Shown: positions 1 through 8,964, numbered from the stretch's first letter. The stretch is DNA of 64,000 nucleotides from CBDCFV01 sp963664625 (GCA_963664625.1 OY761541.1:2666001-2730000); one strand, 5' to 3'. Numbers and translations are program-made. Notes: generated by a model from the sequence alone, not told the origin.

Positions 1-1569
1 GACACCTACCCGGAAACGGTCATTACCGCAATCCTGTCCATGCAATACGCCCTGCCGGTGAAGTGGGTCGAGGACCGCCAGGAGCATTTCCTGGCGACGA
101 TCCACGGCAGAGGAGAAGTGCAGCACGTTGAAGCCGCCTACAAGAATGATGGTACGCTTACCGGGCTGAGGTGGCGCTACTACACCGACCTGGGCGCTTA
201 CTCCAACGGGGGGGCCCACTCGGTTGTCGAGCTGACAACGCCCTCGGGGGCGCAGGGGGCGTATCAAGTAAGAAACTTGGAGTGGACCGGGCACGGCGTA
301 TTTACCAACAAGGTCCCGGTTGGCCCCTACCGGGGATACGGCCACCACGCGCCCGGTTACGTGATTGAGCGGGTCATGGACCTGATCGCCGGAAAGCTGG
401 GCATGGACCCAGTGGCAATCAGGCGAAAGAACTTTATCGCCCCGGAATCTTTCCCGTACATGACGCCGATGGGGCGGGAATACGACACCGGCGATTACGA
501 AGCAGCGTTGGACCAAGCATTGGAGTTGGCCGGTTACGACCGGCTCAGGGAGGAGCAGCAGAGGCTGCGGGAACGGGGCGTTGCTATGGGAATAGGCATT
601 GCCACAACCGTAGACGCAACAGCCAACGGCCCATCGGGAGGCCTCAGCGCCAGGCCGGGCTTCGACAGCGGCAGCCTGCAAATCAGCCCCACCGGGCGCG
701 CCACCGCAATCACGGGCCTGGCTCCCCACGGACAGGGGTTAGAGACGACTTTCGCCCAGATAGTAAGCGACGAACTGGGAATCCCCTTTGACGAGGTGGA
801 AGTTATTCATGGGGACACCGCCGTCACTCCCAACAGCACCGGCACCCGCGCCAGCCGTTCCTTGGTCATCGGCGGCACCGCCCTCGTCCTGGCCGGGCGG
901 GAAATCAAGGAGAAAGCGGTGAAAATCGCCGCCAGCCTCCTGAATATCGACCCAGAACACGTTACCTTGGAGGGAGGGAGGTTCTCGGTGGAGGACATCC
1001 CTGACAGCTATGTTACCTGGGCCGACGTGGCCGAAAGGGCCTATAGCGGGCAGATGTTGCCGGAGGGTATGCAGAAGGGGTTGGAAGCAACCGTCTACTG
1101 GGAACCCCGGTCTCAGACATACTCTTACAGCGCCAACGTGGCTACCGTGTTAGTGGACATGGACACCGGCACGGTCAACTTGACGGGGTTTGTCTCCGTG
1201 GACGACTGTGGAACGGTAATCAACCCGATGGTGGTGGACGGCCAAATCCACGGCGGGTTGGCCCAAGGCATCGGGGCGGCCCTGTTCGAGGAGGCCGTTT
1301 TTGGCGAGAACGGCCAGTTGCTCAGCGGCAGTTTCATGGACTACGCCATGCCCTCGGCCCACCAACTCCCGGAATTTACAATAGGAAGCAGGCATACGCC
1401 GAGTCCTCTCAATCCCTTGGGGGCCAAAGGGATGGGGGAAACCCCCACGATAGCCGCCCCGCCGGCCATAGCCAACGCGGTGATGGACGCCCTGGCCCAC
1501 TTGGGGATAACCCACTTGGACATACCCTTCACCCGGGAAAAAGTCTGGCGCGCAATCCATATCCGGTGA
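1..1569 (+). CDS. Xanthine dehydrogenase/CO dehydrogenase family molybdopterin-binding subunit, 5' truncated
   Basis: The reading frame is open from base 1, so the gene starts before the window; the first ATG (base 40) is internal. About 522 residues are visible, the C-terminal two thirds of a molybdenum hydroxylase large subunit of about 750-800 residues. The motif PYRGYG near residue 110 matches the active-site loop of the xanthine dehydrogenase/form II CoxL type rather than the AYRCSFR loop of true CO dehydrogenase. Near the C-terminus, GAKGMGETPT carries the conserved catalytic glutamate. Family members use Mo-cofactor to hydroxylate aldehydes, purines or other heterocycles with FAD and 2Fe-2S partners. 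The substrate cannot be told from sequence, and the partner subunits would lie upstream. It ends 9 bases before phoB. Confidence 0.9.
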   Translation, partial: DTYPETVITAILSMQYALPVKWVEDRQEHFLATIHGRGEVQHVEAAYKNDGTLTGLRWRYYTDLGAYSNGGAHSVVELTTPSGAQGAYQVRNLEWTGHGVFTNKVPVGPYRGYGHHAPGYVIERVMDLIAGKLGMDPVAIRRKNFIAPESFPYMTPMGREYDTGDYEAALDQALELAGYDRLREEQQRLRERGVAMGIGIATTVDATANGPSGGLSARPGFDSGSLQISPTGRATAITGLAPHGQGLETTFAQIVSDELGIPFDEVEVIHGDTAVTPNSTGTRASRSLVIGGTALVLAGREIKEKAVKIAASLLNIDPEHVTLEGGRFSVEDIPDSYVTWADVAERAYSGQMLPEGMQKGLEATVYWEPRSQTYSYSANVATVLVDMDTGTVNLTGFVSVDDCGTVINPMVVDGQIHGGLAQGIGAALFEEAVFGENGQLLSGSFMDYAMPSAHQLPEFTIGSRHTPSPLNPLGAKGMGETPTIAAPPAIANAVMDALAHLGITHLDIPFTREKVWRAIHIR

Positions 1570-1578
1570 GAGGGTGAT

Positions 1579-2280
1579 GTGTCAGACCGTAGAGTTCTTG
1601 TCGTCGAGGATGAGGAAAACCTGCTTGCGGCCCTGAAGTACAACCTGGAGCGGGAAGGATACGCCGTTACCACCGCTGCGGACGGCCCAAACGGCCTGGA
1701 TTCCGCCCGTTCCGTCAACCACGACCTGGTCATCCTGGACATTATGCTGCCAGGGTTGGACGGCCTTGAATTGTGCCGCGCCATTCGACGGGAAAGTTCC
1801 GTTCCCATCATCATGCTCACGGCTAAAGCGGAAGAGGTGGACCGGATCGTCGGCTTGGAACTGGGCGCGGACGACTACGTGACCAAGCCGTTCAGTATGC
1901 GGGAGTTGATGGCGCGGGCCCGGGCGATGCTTCGCCGCTCCCGCATGGGGCAGAATAGCCCGAACGGTCCGGCATCCCCGGAAACCATACGCGCCGGCGA
2001 CCTGGTGGTGGACCTGACCGCCCATACCGCGGTCTTGGGAGACCGCACCTTGGAACTCAAACCCCGAGAGTTTGAGCTGCTTGCATTGCTGATGAGCAAC
2101 CGCGGGCGGGCGTTCACCAGGGACCAGTTGTTGCAGCGGCTGTGGGGCCAGGACTACGTTGGCGACAGCCGCACCGTGGATGTCCACGTTCGCTGGCTGC
2201 GGGAAAAAATCGAGTCGGAACCCGGCAAGCCCAAGCGCATCATCACCATACGCGGCGTTGGCTACCGTTTTGAGCGATGA
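1579..2280 (+). CDS. phoB: Phosphate regulon response regulator PhoB
   Basis: OmpR/PhoB-family response regulator of 233 residues. The receiver domain covers about residues 4-117, with the acidic pair E10-D11, phospho-acceptor D54 in VILDIMLPG and the conserved lysine in VTKPFS. A winged-helix DNA-binding domain follows from about residue 133 (LELKPREFELLALL, then a C-terminal DVHVRWLREKIE helix). The GTG start is preceded by GAGAGGG, and its stop overlaps the phoR start (ATGA), so the two are translationally coupled. The pst genes behind phoR identify it as the phosphate regulator; the Pho-box arrays before pstS are its probable targets. Confidence 0.93.
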   Translation: MSDRRVLVVEDEENLLAALKYNLEREGYAVTTAADGPNGLDSARSVNHDLVILDIMLPGLDGLELCRAIRRESSVPIIMLTAKAEEVDRIVGLELGADDYVTKPFSMRELMARARAMLRRSRMGQNSPNGPASPETIRAGDLVVDLTAHTAVLGDRTLELKPREFELLALLMSNRGRAFTRDQLLQRLWGQDYVGDSRTVDVHVRWLREKIESEPGKPKRIITIRGVGYRFER

Positions 2281-4208
2281 GGTCCCTGCCTGACTCTCGG
2301 AAGCGCGTCGTTTTCGGCGGTATCGGCATCGTGTGTCTTGCGATGGCGGCGGTGGGTTTCTTCCTGGCGGATGTTTTCCGGGACGGCTACCTTGCCGACC
2401 TGGAGGGCCAAATGCAGCGGGAGGCCGTGCTTCTGGCCGGGATAGCGTCAGCCCGTTTGGAGGCCCGGACCGACGCGGCCTCTCAACAAAGCGTACTGGC
2501 CCAACTTCCATCCAGCTACTCTCAACTCCCGTCCCGTGACTCCAACCCTCCCCCCCAAGACTCTCATTCTTCGGCTCGACACTCCGGCCCTTCTACCGGT
2601 CACTCCGGTCCTTCTGTCCGTCACTCCCGCGAAGGCGGGAGTCCAGCCCGTGTCACCGTCATCCTCGCGGATGGGACGGTCGTGGCTGATACAGCGGAAG
2701 GCGCCAAAGCCGCTGGCAGCCTGCTGGGGCGTCCTGAAATAAGGGACGCGTTGAATGAAGGTATGGCTGGCTCGATGACTCTGCGGCTGCCGGATGGCGA
2801 GGAGGTTGTGTATGGCACTGCGCCGGTACAGCAGGGCGGTCGGACGGTTGGCGTAGTGCGGCTGGAAGTCCCCGCGTCCGCAATACAGGACGACGTAAAT
2901 CTCATCAGGTACGTCATAGCCTTTTTCGCATTGACGGTGATCGTCTTTTCGGCCGTCGTGGCTTACATTCTGGCACTCCGCACCTCCCGGTCCGTGCGGG
3001 CGGTGACCGATGCCGCCCAGAGGCTGGCCCAGGGCGATTTGGACCAGCGGGTGGCCCCTTCAGTTGAGGATGAGACCCGGGAGTTGGCCAACGCCTTCAA
3101 CCGTATGGCCGCCGCGCTGAGGACTTCGATCAACGACTTGTCCGATGAGCGGGCCAAGCTCGCCGCTATCTTCAACACCATGGCCGACGGGGTGGTTGTG
3201 ATAGGAGAGGACGGCAGGGTCCAGCTCACCAACCAAGCAGCCGAGACTCTTCTGGGTGTCAACAGCTATCGGATCGAGGGGCATCGTTTCATAGAGGCGG
3301 TGCGGGACCATGAACTTCAACAGCTTCTGCTGGCTTGTTTGAACGAACGGGAGCCGCGGTTCGGAGAAATCGAATTGCTGCGCCCCCGCCGCTTCCTCAG
3401 CGCTATTGCCATCCCGTTGAATTCGGAGCACGACGCCCCCAGCGGTCATTCCCGCGAAGGCGGGAATCCAACAGGGGCAGGCGGCGTCCTGCTCAACCTG
3501 CATGACCTGACGCGTATGCGCCAAGTTGAAACGACCCGCCGGGAATTCGTCAGCAACGTGTCCCATGAGTTGAGAAGCCCGATAGCCTCGGTGAAAGCCT
3601 TGGTGGAGAGCCTGGAGGACGGTGCGGTCGAGGAACGCGAGACCGCCAGGGACTTTCTGCAACGGATTCACCGGGAAGTGGACCGGATGTCCAACTTGGT
3701 GGCCGAATTGCTGCACCTCGCCAGGCTGGAAACGGGACAAGAGTCGCTGGACCTGCGGACCGTAGACCTGAAGTCGATGATCGAAGAACTGCTTTCAGAT
3801 TTCCAAGCCAGCGCCGACGCCGGCCGCGTCGTCTTGAGGTCGGACGTTGCCGACAACGTACCCCCGGTGGTGGGAGACGAGGAGAAGCTGAGGCAGTCCT
3901 TGGTCAACCTGATGAGCAATGCGTTGAAGTTCACACCCGAGCATGGGGAAATTACTGTACTGGCCCGGGCGCACAACGGCTCGGTGGAGGTCTGTGTGGA
4001 AGACACCGGTATAGGAATCGCACGGGAACATCTGGCCCACATTTTCGAAAGGTTTTACAAGGTAGACCGCGCCCGCCGCGACGGCGGCACCGGGCTGGGA
4101 CTGGCTATAGTCAAGCACATCGTGGAAGCCCACGGGGGAGAAGTGCTGGTGGAGAGCCATGAAGGGTCCGGCAGCACCTTTGGTTTCACCGTTCCCCGGG
4201 CCGATTAG
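2277..4208 (+). CDS. phoR: Phosphate sensor histidine kinase PhoR, with repeat-derived insertions
   Basis: Membrane histidine kinase of 643 residues. TM1 is about residues 10-31 and TM2 about 213-235, bracketing an extracytoplasmic region. HAMP follows (RTSRSVRAVTDAAQRLAQG), then a PAS domain (about 300-420), HisKA with the phospho-accepting His430 in NVSHELRSP, and HATPase_c with GTGLGLAIVKH. It autophosphorylates and transfers phosphate to PhoB. Two features are odd. Residues about 80-125 are a Ser/Pro/His-rich stretch ending in a REP-like palindrome translated as HSREGGSP. A second palindrome at 3444-3470 is translated as HSREGGNP within the PAS region. Both keep the frame, so the gene appears functional. 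It overlaps phoB by 4 bases. Confidence 0.92.
   Translation: MRSLPDSRKRVVFGGIGIVCLAMAAVGFFLADVFRDGYLADLEGQMQREAVLLAGIASARLEARTDAASQQSVLAQLPSSYSQLPSRDSNPPPQDSHSSARHSGPSTGHSGPSVRHSREGGSPARVTVILADGTVVADTAEGAKAAGSLLGRPEIRDALNEGMAGSMTLRLPDGEEVVYGTAPVQQGGRTVGVVRLEVPASAIQDDVNLIRYVIAFFALTVIVFSAVVAYILALRTSRSVRAVTDAAQRLAQGDLDQRVAPSVEDETRELANAFNRMAAALRTSINDLSDERAKLAAIFNTMADGVVVIGEDGRVQLTNQAAETLLGVNSYRIEGHRFIEAVRDHELQQLLLACLNEREPRFGEIELLRPRRFLSAIAIPLNSEHDAPSGHSREGGNPTGAGGVLLNLHDLTRMRQVETTRREFVSNVSHELRSPIASVKALVESLEDGAVEERETARDFLQRIHREVDRMSNLVAELLHLARLETGQESLDLRTVDLKSMIEELLSDFQASADAGRVVLRSDVADNVPPVVGDEEKLRQSLVNLMSNALKFTPEHGEITVLARAHNGSVEVCVEDTGIGIAREHLAHIFERFYKVDRARRDGGTGLGLAIVKHIVEAHGGEVLVESHEGSGSTFGFTVPRAD
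2619..2645. repeat. REP-like palindrome inside phoR (copy 1)
   Basis: A copy of the dispersed palindrome with core CTCCCGCGAAGGCGGGAG lies in the extracytoplasmic sensor part of phoR. It follows a tandem-like stretch of repeated CACTCCGG(T/C)CCTTCT units. It is translated as HSREGGSP without breaking the frame. Confidence 0.85.
3444..3470. repeat. REP-like palindrome inside phoR (copy 2)
   Basis: A perfect copy of the dispersed palindrome (core TTCCCGCGAAGGCGGGAA) lies within the PAS-domain coding region of phoR. It is read in frame as HSREGGNP, next to the run EHDAPSG, and probably extends a surface loop. Confidence 0.88.
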
Positions 4209-4244
4209 ACCACCCCCGACTATCCCTCGGTTGACCATCCCAAT

Positions 4245-4272
4245 CCCCTCTGACGGGAGGGGTCTTTGTTTG
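4245..4272 (+). terminator. Rho-independent terminator after phoBR
   Basis: The stem CCCCTC/GAGGGG with loop TGACGG is followed by TCTTTGTTTG. It sits 37 bases after the phoR stop and separates phoBR from the Pho-box-controlled pst operon. Confidence 0.75.
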
Positions 4273-4279
4273 CTGTTTC

Positions 4280-4329
4280 TTAACGGTTTGTTAACCCCGC
4301 GTTGAACTTGTCGTAATTGGCGGTTAACA
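4280..4329 (+). promoter_or_regulatory. Pho-box array 1 (11-bp periodic TTAAC repeats)
   Basis: TTAAC-like hexamers start at 4280 (TTAACG), 4291 (TTAACC), 4302 (TTGAAC), 4313 (GTAATT, degenerate) and 4324 (TTAACA). The spacing is exactly 11 bp, the period of direct repeats bound by PhoB/PhoP dimers; the TTAAC core resembles the Bacillus PhoP box. Placement upstream of pstS and just after phoBR supports the call. Confidence 0.75.
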
Positions 4330-4405
4330 CGTCCCTGCTATCGTTGTTCTCAGCGGGCAAGAAAGGAGGTCAAAGGCCTCCATGTCACCAAGGAATCTGT
4401 CAGTG

Positions 4406-4433
4406 TTAACCCGTTGTTAATTGTTTGTTCACA
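4406..4433 (+). promoter_or_regulatory. Pho-box array 2 upstream of pstS
   Basis: A second set of repeats on the same 11-bp period: TTAACC at 4406, TTAATT at 4417 and TTCACA at 4428. The last ends 47 bases before the pstS start. Two arrays may mean one for activation and one overlapping the core promoter, which is inference. Confidence 0.65.
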
Positions 4434-4480
4434 AGCCATTAAATCCCCCTTACTACACTGAAGAGGAGATGATTAGACCT

Positions 4481-5479
4481 ATGACACAAGTGGTGAATCG
4501 GACCACACCGGCGGTCCTTCTGCTTATTCCTTTCCTGTTGGTCGTTGTGCTGGCGGGGTGTGGAGGATCGCAGGCGTCAGCAAGCCCTGCTGACTCATCT
4601 GCCCCCGCCAAGGGATCGAAATCAACCGAGTCGATGTCAGCGGTTGAGTTGAAAGGCAACATTGAGGTAGACGGCTCCAGCACGGTATTCCCGGTGACCG
4701 AGGCGGTGGCCGAGGAGTTCCGCAAGGTGCACCCCCGGGTGCAGGTGAACGTTGGCGTCTCCGGCACCGGCGGCGGGTTCAAACGGTTCGTGGCGGGTGA
4801 GACGGACATCAGCAATGCTTCCAGGCCCATCAAGCAGACAGAAAGCGACGCAGCCATGAAAAACGGAATAGATTTCATTGAATTGAAGATAGGCACCGAC
4901 GGGATGTCGGTGATGGTGAGCCCCAGCAACGACTTTGTCGAGTGCCTGACGGTGGATGAGTTGAGGCGCGTTTGGGAGCCGGGTTCCACGGTAAAGACCT
5001 GGCAGGACATACGGCCGGAGTGGCCGGATAATAAATTGCGACTGTACGGACCCGACACGGACTCGGGGACGTTTGACTACTTCACTGAAGTGATAGTTGG
5101 GGAAGCCAGGGCCAGCCGTGCCGATTACACCGCCAGCGCCGACGACAATGTGCTGGTGCAGGGCATAGGCGGAGACCGGAGCGCAATGGGGTACTTCGGA
5201 TACGCCTACTACGCAGAGAACCGGGACAAGCTGAAGCTGGTGGCGGTGGACTCGGGTGATGGCTGCGTGCTGCCCACGGACGAGTCGATCGAGTCCGGGG
5301 AGTATAAGCCCTTGGCGAGACCTATGTTCATCTACGTCAGCGTAGAAAGCTTGGAGCGGCCCGAAATCAAGTCGTTCCTGGAGTTCTATATGGAGAACGG
5401 GACGCAATTGGTGCGTGAGGTGGGGTACATACCCCAAGCTGAGGAAGTGTACCAACAGGGCTTGGCGAAGGTACGGTAA
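4481..5479 (+). CDS. pstS: Phosphate ABC transporter substrate-binding lipoprotein PstS
   Basis: Phosphate-binding protein of 332 residues. A lipoprotein signal with a hydrophobic stretch at about residues 10-25 and lipobox LAGC (Cys27) anchors it to the membrane. A low-complexity Ser/Ala/Pro linker follows, then the PstS fold with the phosphate-binding segments DGSSTVFPVTEAVAE, SGTGGGFKRF and PDTDSGTFDYF. Start choice: ATG 4481 has GAGGAG 12 bases upstream. ATG 4469 is in frame, but the GAGGAG lies practically against it. First gene of pstSCAB-phoU, behind two Pho-box arrays, so phosphate-starvation induction is expected. Confidence 0.92.
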   Translation: MTQVVNRTTPAVLLLIPFLLVVVLAGCGGSQASASPADSSAPAKGSKSTESMSAVELKGNIEVDGSSTVFPVTEAVAEEFRKVHPRVQVNVGVSGTGGGFKRFVAGETDISNASRPIKQTESDAAMKNGIDFIELKIGTDGMSVMVSPSNDFVECLTVDELRRVWEPGSTVKTWQDIRPEWPDNKLRLYGPDTDSGTFDYFTEVIVGEARASRADYTASADDNVLVQGIGGDRSAMGYFGYAYYAENRDKLKLVAVDSGDGCVLPTDESIESGEYKPLARPMFIYVSVESLERPEIKSFLEFYMENGTQLVREVGYIPQAEEVYQQGLAKVR

Positions 5480-5604
5480 CCGGACCTCGCCCGGCGGTTG
5501 GTGATGGGGAGCGCGGCAGTCTGGAAGGGGAGACCAGCATTGCCGCCTCCTCATCTTATCAAACCCGGACCCCGCCGGATCGCGTATAGAAGACGGAGTT
5601 GGCC

Positions 5605-6567
5605 TTGAACAGATTTGCGGCAAGGACCTCTGCGAACGATTCTCCCGTCCAGCGGGCTTGGGGGGCGGAGTCAGCCGCCCGCCACCGGCGGCGGGTGGCG
5701 TTGGAAGGCCGGATAGTCAAGGGTATTTTCTTCACTTGCGCCTTGATCTCGATCTTCACCACGATTGGCATCGTGGTGAGCTTGGTTTCCCAAGCAATGG
5801 GTTTCTTCACCCAAGTCCCCCTGTGGGAGTTCCTCTTGGGAACAAGATGGTCTCCCATTTTGATTCCCCAGTCCTACGGTGTCCTTGCGCTGGTATGCGG
5901 TACCCTGCTGGTGGCCATCCTCGCCGCCTTCGTTGCCGTGCCGGTAGGACTGGCCACCGCCATTTACATGTCGGAGTACGCTCCCAACAAGGCCCGCCGG
6001 ATACTCAAACCTTTCCTGGAAATCCTGGGCGGCGTGCCAACGGTTGTGTACGGGTACTTCGCCCTGACCTTTGTGACCCCGGTGTTGCAGGGAATCATCC
6101 CGGACCTGCTGGTCTTCAACGCTTTGAGCGCGGGGTTGGTGATGGGGTTGATGATTATTCCCATGGTTTCCTCGCTCAGCGAGGACGCCATGCTGGCAGT
6201 GCCCCGGTCCCTTAGAGAAGCTGCCTATGCGCTGGGCGCAACAAGGCTCGAAGTGGCCATAAAGGTAGTGGTGCCGGCGGCGCTTTCGGGAATTGTAGCT
6301 GCCTTCATCCTGGCCATTTCCAGGGCCATCGGCGAAACGATGCTGGTCACCATAGCCGCCGGGGCCACTCCCAGGGCAACCTTCAACCCCTTGGAAAGCA
6401 TCCAGACCATGACGGCTTACATAGTGCAGCTTAGCTTGGGAGAAACTCCCCACGGCACTCTGGAGTACAACACCATCTTCGCCGTGGGCCTGCTCCTGTT
6501 CCTCATGACCCTGGCCATGAACATACTCGGCAACTGGGTGGTGCATCGATGGCAGGAGAGGTACTGA
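5605..6567 (+). CDS. pstC: Phosphate ABC transporter permease PstC
   Basis: Inner-membrane permease of about 320 residues with six predicted membrane helices (the first about 40-65) and the binding-protein-dependent permease loop REAAYALGATRLEVAIKVVVPAALSG that contacts PstB. The start is TTG. TTG 5605 has GGAG at 6-base spacing, while TTG 5599 is immediately against it, so 5605 is preferred. It lies 125 bases after pstS and its 3' end overlaps pstA by 19 bases. Confidence 0.9.
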   Translation: MNRFAARTSANDSPVQRAWGAESAARHRRRVALEGRIVKGIFFTCALISIFTTIGIVVSLVSQAMGFFTQVPLWEFLLGTRWSPILIPQSYGVLALVCGTLLVAILAAFVAVPVGLATAIYMSEYAPNKARRILKPFLEILGGVPTVVYGYFALTFVTPVLQGIIPDLLVFNALSAGLVMGLMIIPMVSSLSEDAMLAVPRSLREAAYALGATRLEVAIKVVVPAALSGIVAAFILAISRAIGETMLVTIAAGATPRATFNPLESIQTMTAYIVQLSLGETPHGTLEYNTIFAVGLLLFLMTLAMNILGNWVVHRWQERY

Positions 6568-7448
6568 AAAACATCGGAGCGGGAACGCTCCACTACCGGC
6601 TGTCGGCGCGGAAACTGGTCGGGACCGCCGCCTACATGTTGTTCCTGCTGGCGGTGATGGTGGGTATCATCGGGCTGGTCACCCTGTTGGTGCAGGTCCT
6701 GGTCGAGGGACTGCCGTGGCTGAGTCCCCACTTCCTGACCAGCTACTCGTCCCGCCACCCGGAAGAGGCCGGGATAAAAGCGGCAATGGTCGGGACTATC
6801 TGGCTCATGGGCCTCACCGCGGCCTTTACCATTCCCGTGGGAGTGGGGGCGGCAATCTACTTGGAAGAATATGCCCCCGTCAACCGGCTGACCAGGCTGA
6901 TCGAGGTCAACATCGCCAACCTGGCGGGCGTGCCGTCGATAGTCTACGGGCTTCTCGGTCTCGCCCTGTTTGTGCAGGCCTTGTCCATGGGCCGCAGCCT
7001 CTTGGCCGGCGCTCTCACCCTCTCGCTGCTGGTGCTCCCCATTGTCATCCTCTCGTCGCGGGAAGCAATCAAGGCGGTGCCCTATACCTACAGGGAAGCC
7101 GCCTACGGACTTGGCGCGACCCAATGGGAGGTTGTGCGCCGGGTAATCATTCCGGCGGCCTTACCCGGGATTCTCACCGGGACCATCCTGGCGATGTCCC
7201 GTGCCATCGGCGAGGCGGCGCCGGTGATTGCCATCAGCGCCTTGGTATACTTGACCTTTGTCCCGGTGGACCCGCTCGACCGGTTCACCGTATTACCCAT
7301 CCAGATTTTCAACTGGATGTCCCGTCCACAGGAAGACTTCCGGGGCTTGGCGGCGGCGGGCATTATAATTCTGCTGGTGATTCTGTTGTCGATGAACTCG
7401 GTTGCCGCCTTCGTTCGCAACCGTTACCAGGCGAGGTCCGAAGAGTAA
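6549..7448 (+). CDS. pstA: Phosphate ABC transporter permease PstA
   Basis: Second phosphate permease subunit, 299 residues with six membrane helices. It carries the ABC-contact loop REAAYGLGATQWEVVRRVIIPAALPG, closely parallel to that of PstC. The segment LEEYAPVNRLTRLIEVNIANLAGVPSIVYGLLGLALFV is typical of PstA. The ATG start lies within the last codons of pstC, implying translational coupling. It forms the membrane channel with PstC and is followed after 1 base by pstB. Confidence 0.92.
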   Translation: MAGEVLKNIGAGTLHYRLSARKLVGTAAYMLFLLAVMVGIIGLVTLLVQVLVEGLPWLSPHFLTSYSSRHPEEAGIKAAMVGTIWLMGLTAAFTIPVGVGAAIYLEEYAPVNRLTRLIEVNIANLAGVPSIVYGLLGLALFVQALSMGRSLLAGALTLSLLVLPIVILSSREAIKAVPYTYREAAYGLGATQWEVVRRVIIPAALPGILTGTILAMSRAIGEAAPVIAISALVYLTFVPVDPLDRFTVLPIQIFNWMSRPQEDFRGLAAAGIIILLVILLSMNSVAAFVRNRYQARSEE

Positions 7449-7449
7449 C

Positions 7450-8223
7450 ATGGAACAAGACTCGATAGTGTTGCGTGCCCAAGGCCTCAATGTTTGGTAC
7501 GGCGAGTTTCAAGCCTTGCGTGACATTGACTTGGAGATACCCCGCAACCGGGTGACGGCCTTTATAGGCCCCTCCGGCTGCGGCAAGAGCACGTTGCTAC
7601 GGTGTTTCAACCGCATGAACGAGCTGTTGCCCAACTCATCGGTACAAGGTCGAATCCTGATGGAAGGGCAGGACATCTACGCCTCCAACGTAGACCCGAC
7701 TGAAATCCGCGCTCGCATCGGGATGGTCTTCCAAAAGCCCAACCCGTTTCCCAAGTCTATTTTCGATAACGTGGCCTTCGGCCTCAAGGTCAACGGGTTC
7801 CAAGGGAACGTACAGGAAGTGGTTGAACGGTCGTTGCGCCGCGCCGCCCTGTGGGACGAGGTCAAGGACCGCTTGAACAGCAGCGCCCTGCGGCTTTCCG
7901 GCGGCCAGCAGCAGCGGCTGTGCATCGCCCGTGCCCTGGCGGTGGAGCCGGAAGTGATCCTGATGGACGAACCGGCCTCCGCGCTGGACCCCATCGCCAC
8001 CCTGGCGATAGAGGACTTGATGCGGGAATTGGCCCCGGAGGTTACAATCGTCATTGTTACCCACAACATGCAGCAGGCGGCCAGGGTCTCCTACCAGACC
8101 GCGTTTCTCATGATGGGCGAGGACAGGGCGGGATACTTGGTGGAGCACGGAGCCACTCCGGAGATATTCACCAATCCCAAGGACGAGCGTACCGAGGCTT
8201 ATATCACCGGGCGGTTCAGCTAA
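7450..8223 (+). CDS. pstB: Phosphate ABC transporter ATP-binding protein PstB
   Basis: ABC ATPase of 257 residues, the usual PstB length, powering phosphate import. Visible motifs: Walker A GPSGCGKST, the PstB-specific stretch LRCFNRMNEL, Q-loop FQKPNPFPKSIFDNVAFGLK, signature LSGGQQQRL, Walker B VILMDEPASALDP and switch His in IVIVTHNM. ATG 7450 is chosen because it lies right after the pstA stop and gives the normal N-terminus. A longer in-frame extension into pstA is an artefact. Confidence 0.95.
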   Translation: MEQDSIVLRAQGLNVWYGEFQALRDIDLEIPRNRVTAFIGPSGCGKSTLLRCFNRMNELLPNSSVQGRILMEGQDIYASNVDPTEIRARIGMVFQKPNPFPKSIFDNVAFGLKVNGFQGNVQEVVERSLRRAALWDEVKDRLNSSALRLSGGQQQRLCIARALAVEPEVILMDEPASALDPIATLAIEDLMRELAPEVTIVIVTHNMQQAARVSYQTAFLMMGEDRAGYLVEHGATPEIFTNPKDERTEAYITGRFS

Positions 8224-8286
8224 TCCGCCGGACCCCGCCGTATGGCGTGAGCCGGGCCCCGCCGGATGGCATGAGGAGGGACCATC

Positions 8287-8964
8287 ATGGTGCGACCAAA
8301 CCTGGACACTAGCTTGGACCGGTTGACCGACGAACTCTTGGGATTGGGGAGCATGGTGGAGAAGGCCCTTGCCAAGTCGTTGGACGCTTTGAAGCGCCGT
8401 GACTTGGAGGCCTCGTCGCAGGTTGTTCAGGAGGACGACGAAATTGATCGGCAGTGCGTCCAGTTGGAGGAACACTCCATCGAACTGATTGCCAGGCATC
8501 AGCCGGTGGCCAGGGACCTGCGTAGGTTGATAACCACTCTTCACATCGCCGTAGAACTGGAACGCATGGGAGACTATGCGGAAGGCATCGCCAAGATCAG
8601 CCTTATGATGGGTAACGAGCCGCCGTTGAAGCCGCTGATAGACATCCCGCGAATGGGAGAGAAGGCTTCCGAGATGCTGCGGCGCAGCTTGGATGCCCTG
8701 GTTAACCGTGATACCGTGGCGGCGATGGGCGTATTGTCGGCGGACGACGAGGTGGATGGACTATACGATCAAGTGTACCGCGAGTTGTTGACCTACATGA
8801 TCCAGGACCCTAACTCCATCCAGAGGGCGACCTACCTTCTCTGGGTAGCGCATGACCTTGAGCGGGTGGCCGACCGGGCGACCAACATAGCGGAGCGAGT
8901 GATATACTTGGTGACCGGAAGGATGCCCGAGGTGGGGTCGTCCAGCCGAATTTTAGTGGACTAG
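8287..8964 (+). CDS. phoU: Phosphate signalling regulator PhoU
   Basis: All-helical protein of 225 residues with two PhoU repeats, each carrying the characteristic acidic metal-binding helix (LERMGDYAEGIAKI and LERVADRATNIAERVIYLVTG). PhoU links the state of the Pst transporter to PhoR and restrains the kinase when phosphate is plentiful. A strong GAGGAGGG ribosome site precedes ATG 8287. It is the last canonical member of the pst operon, 63 bases after pstB. Confidence 0.93.
   Translation: MVRPNLDTSLDRLTDELLGLGSMVEKALAKSLDALKRRDLEASSQVVQEDDEIDRQCVQLEEHSIELIARHQPVARDLRRLITTLHIAVELERMGDYAEGIAKISLMMGNEPPLKPLIDIPRMGEKASEMLRRSLDALVNRDTVAAMGVLSADDEVDGLYDQVYRELLTYMIQDPNSIQRATYLLWVAHDLERVADRATNIAERVIYLVTGRMPEVGSSSRILVD

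Noticed and set aside
1..1569. True carbon monoxide dehydrogenase large subunit (CoxL form I)
   Set aside because: The active-site loop reads PYRGYG, not AYRCSFR, so CO oxidation is not supported.
4382..4420. Possible 12-codon leader ORF between the two Pho-box arrays
   Set aside because: The only ribosome-like site (AAGGAGG) is about 13 bases away and lies in a small hairpin with CCTCC; the ORF overlaps Pho-box sequence and nothing else supports translation.
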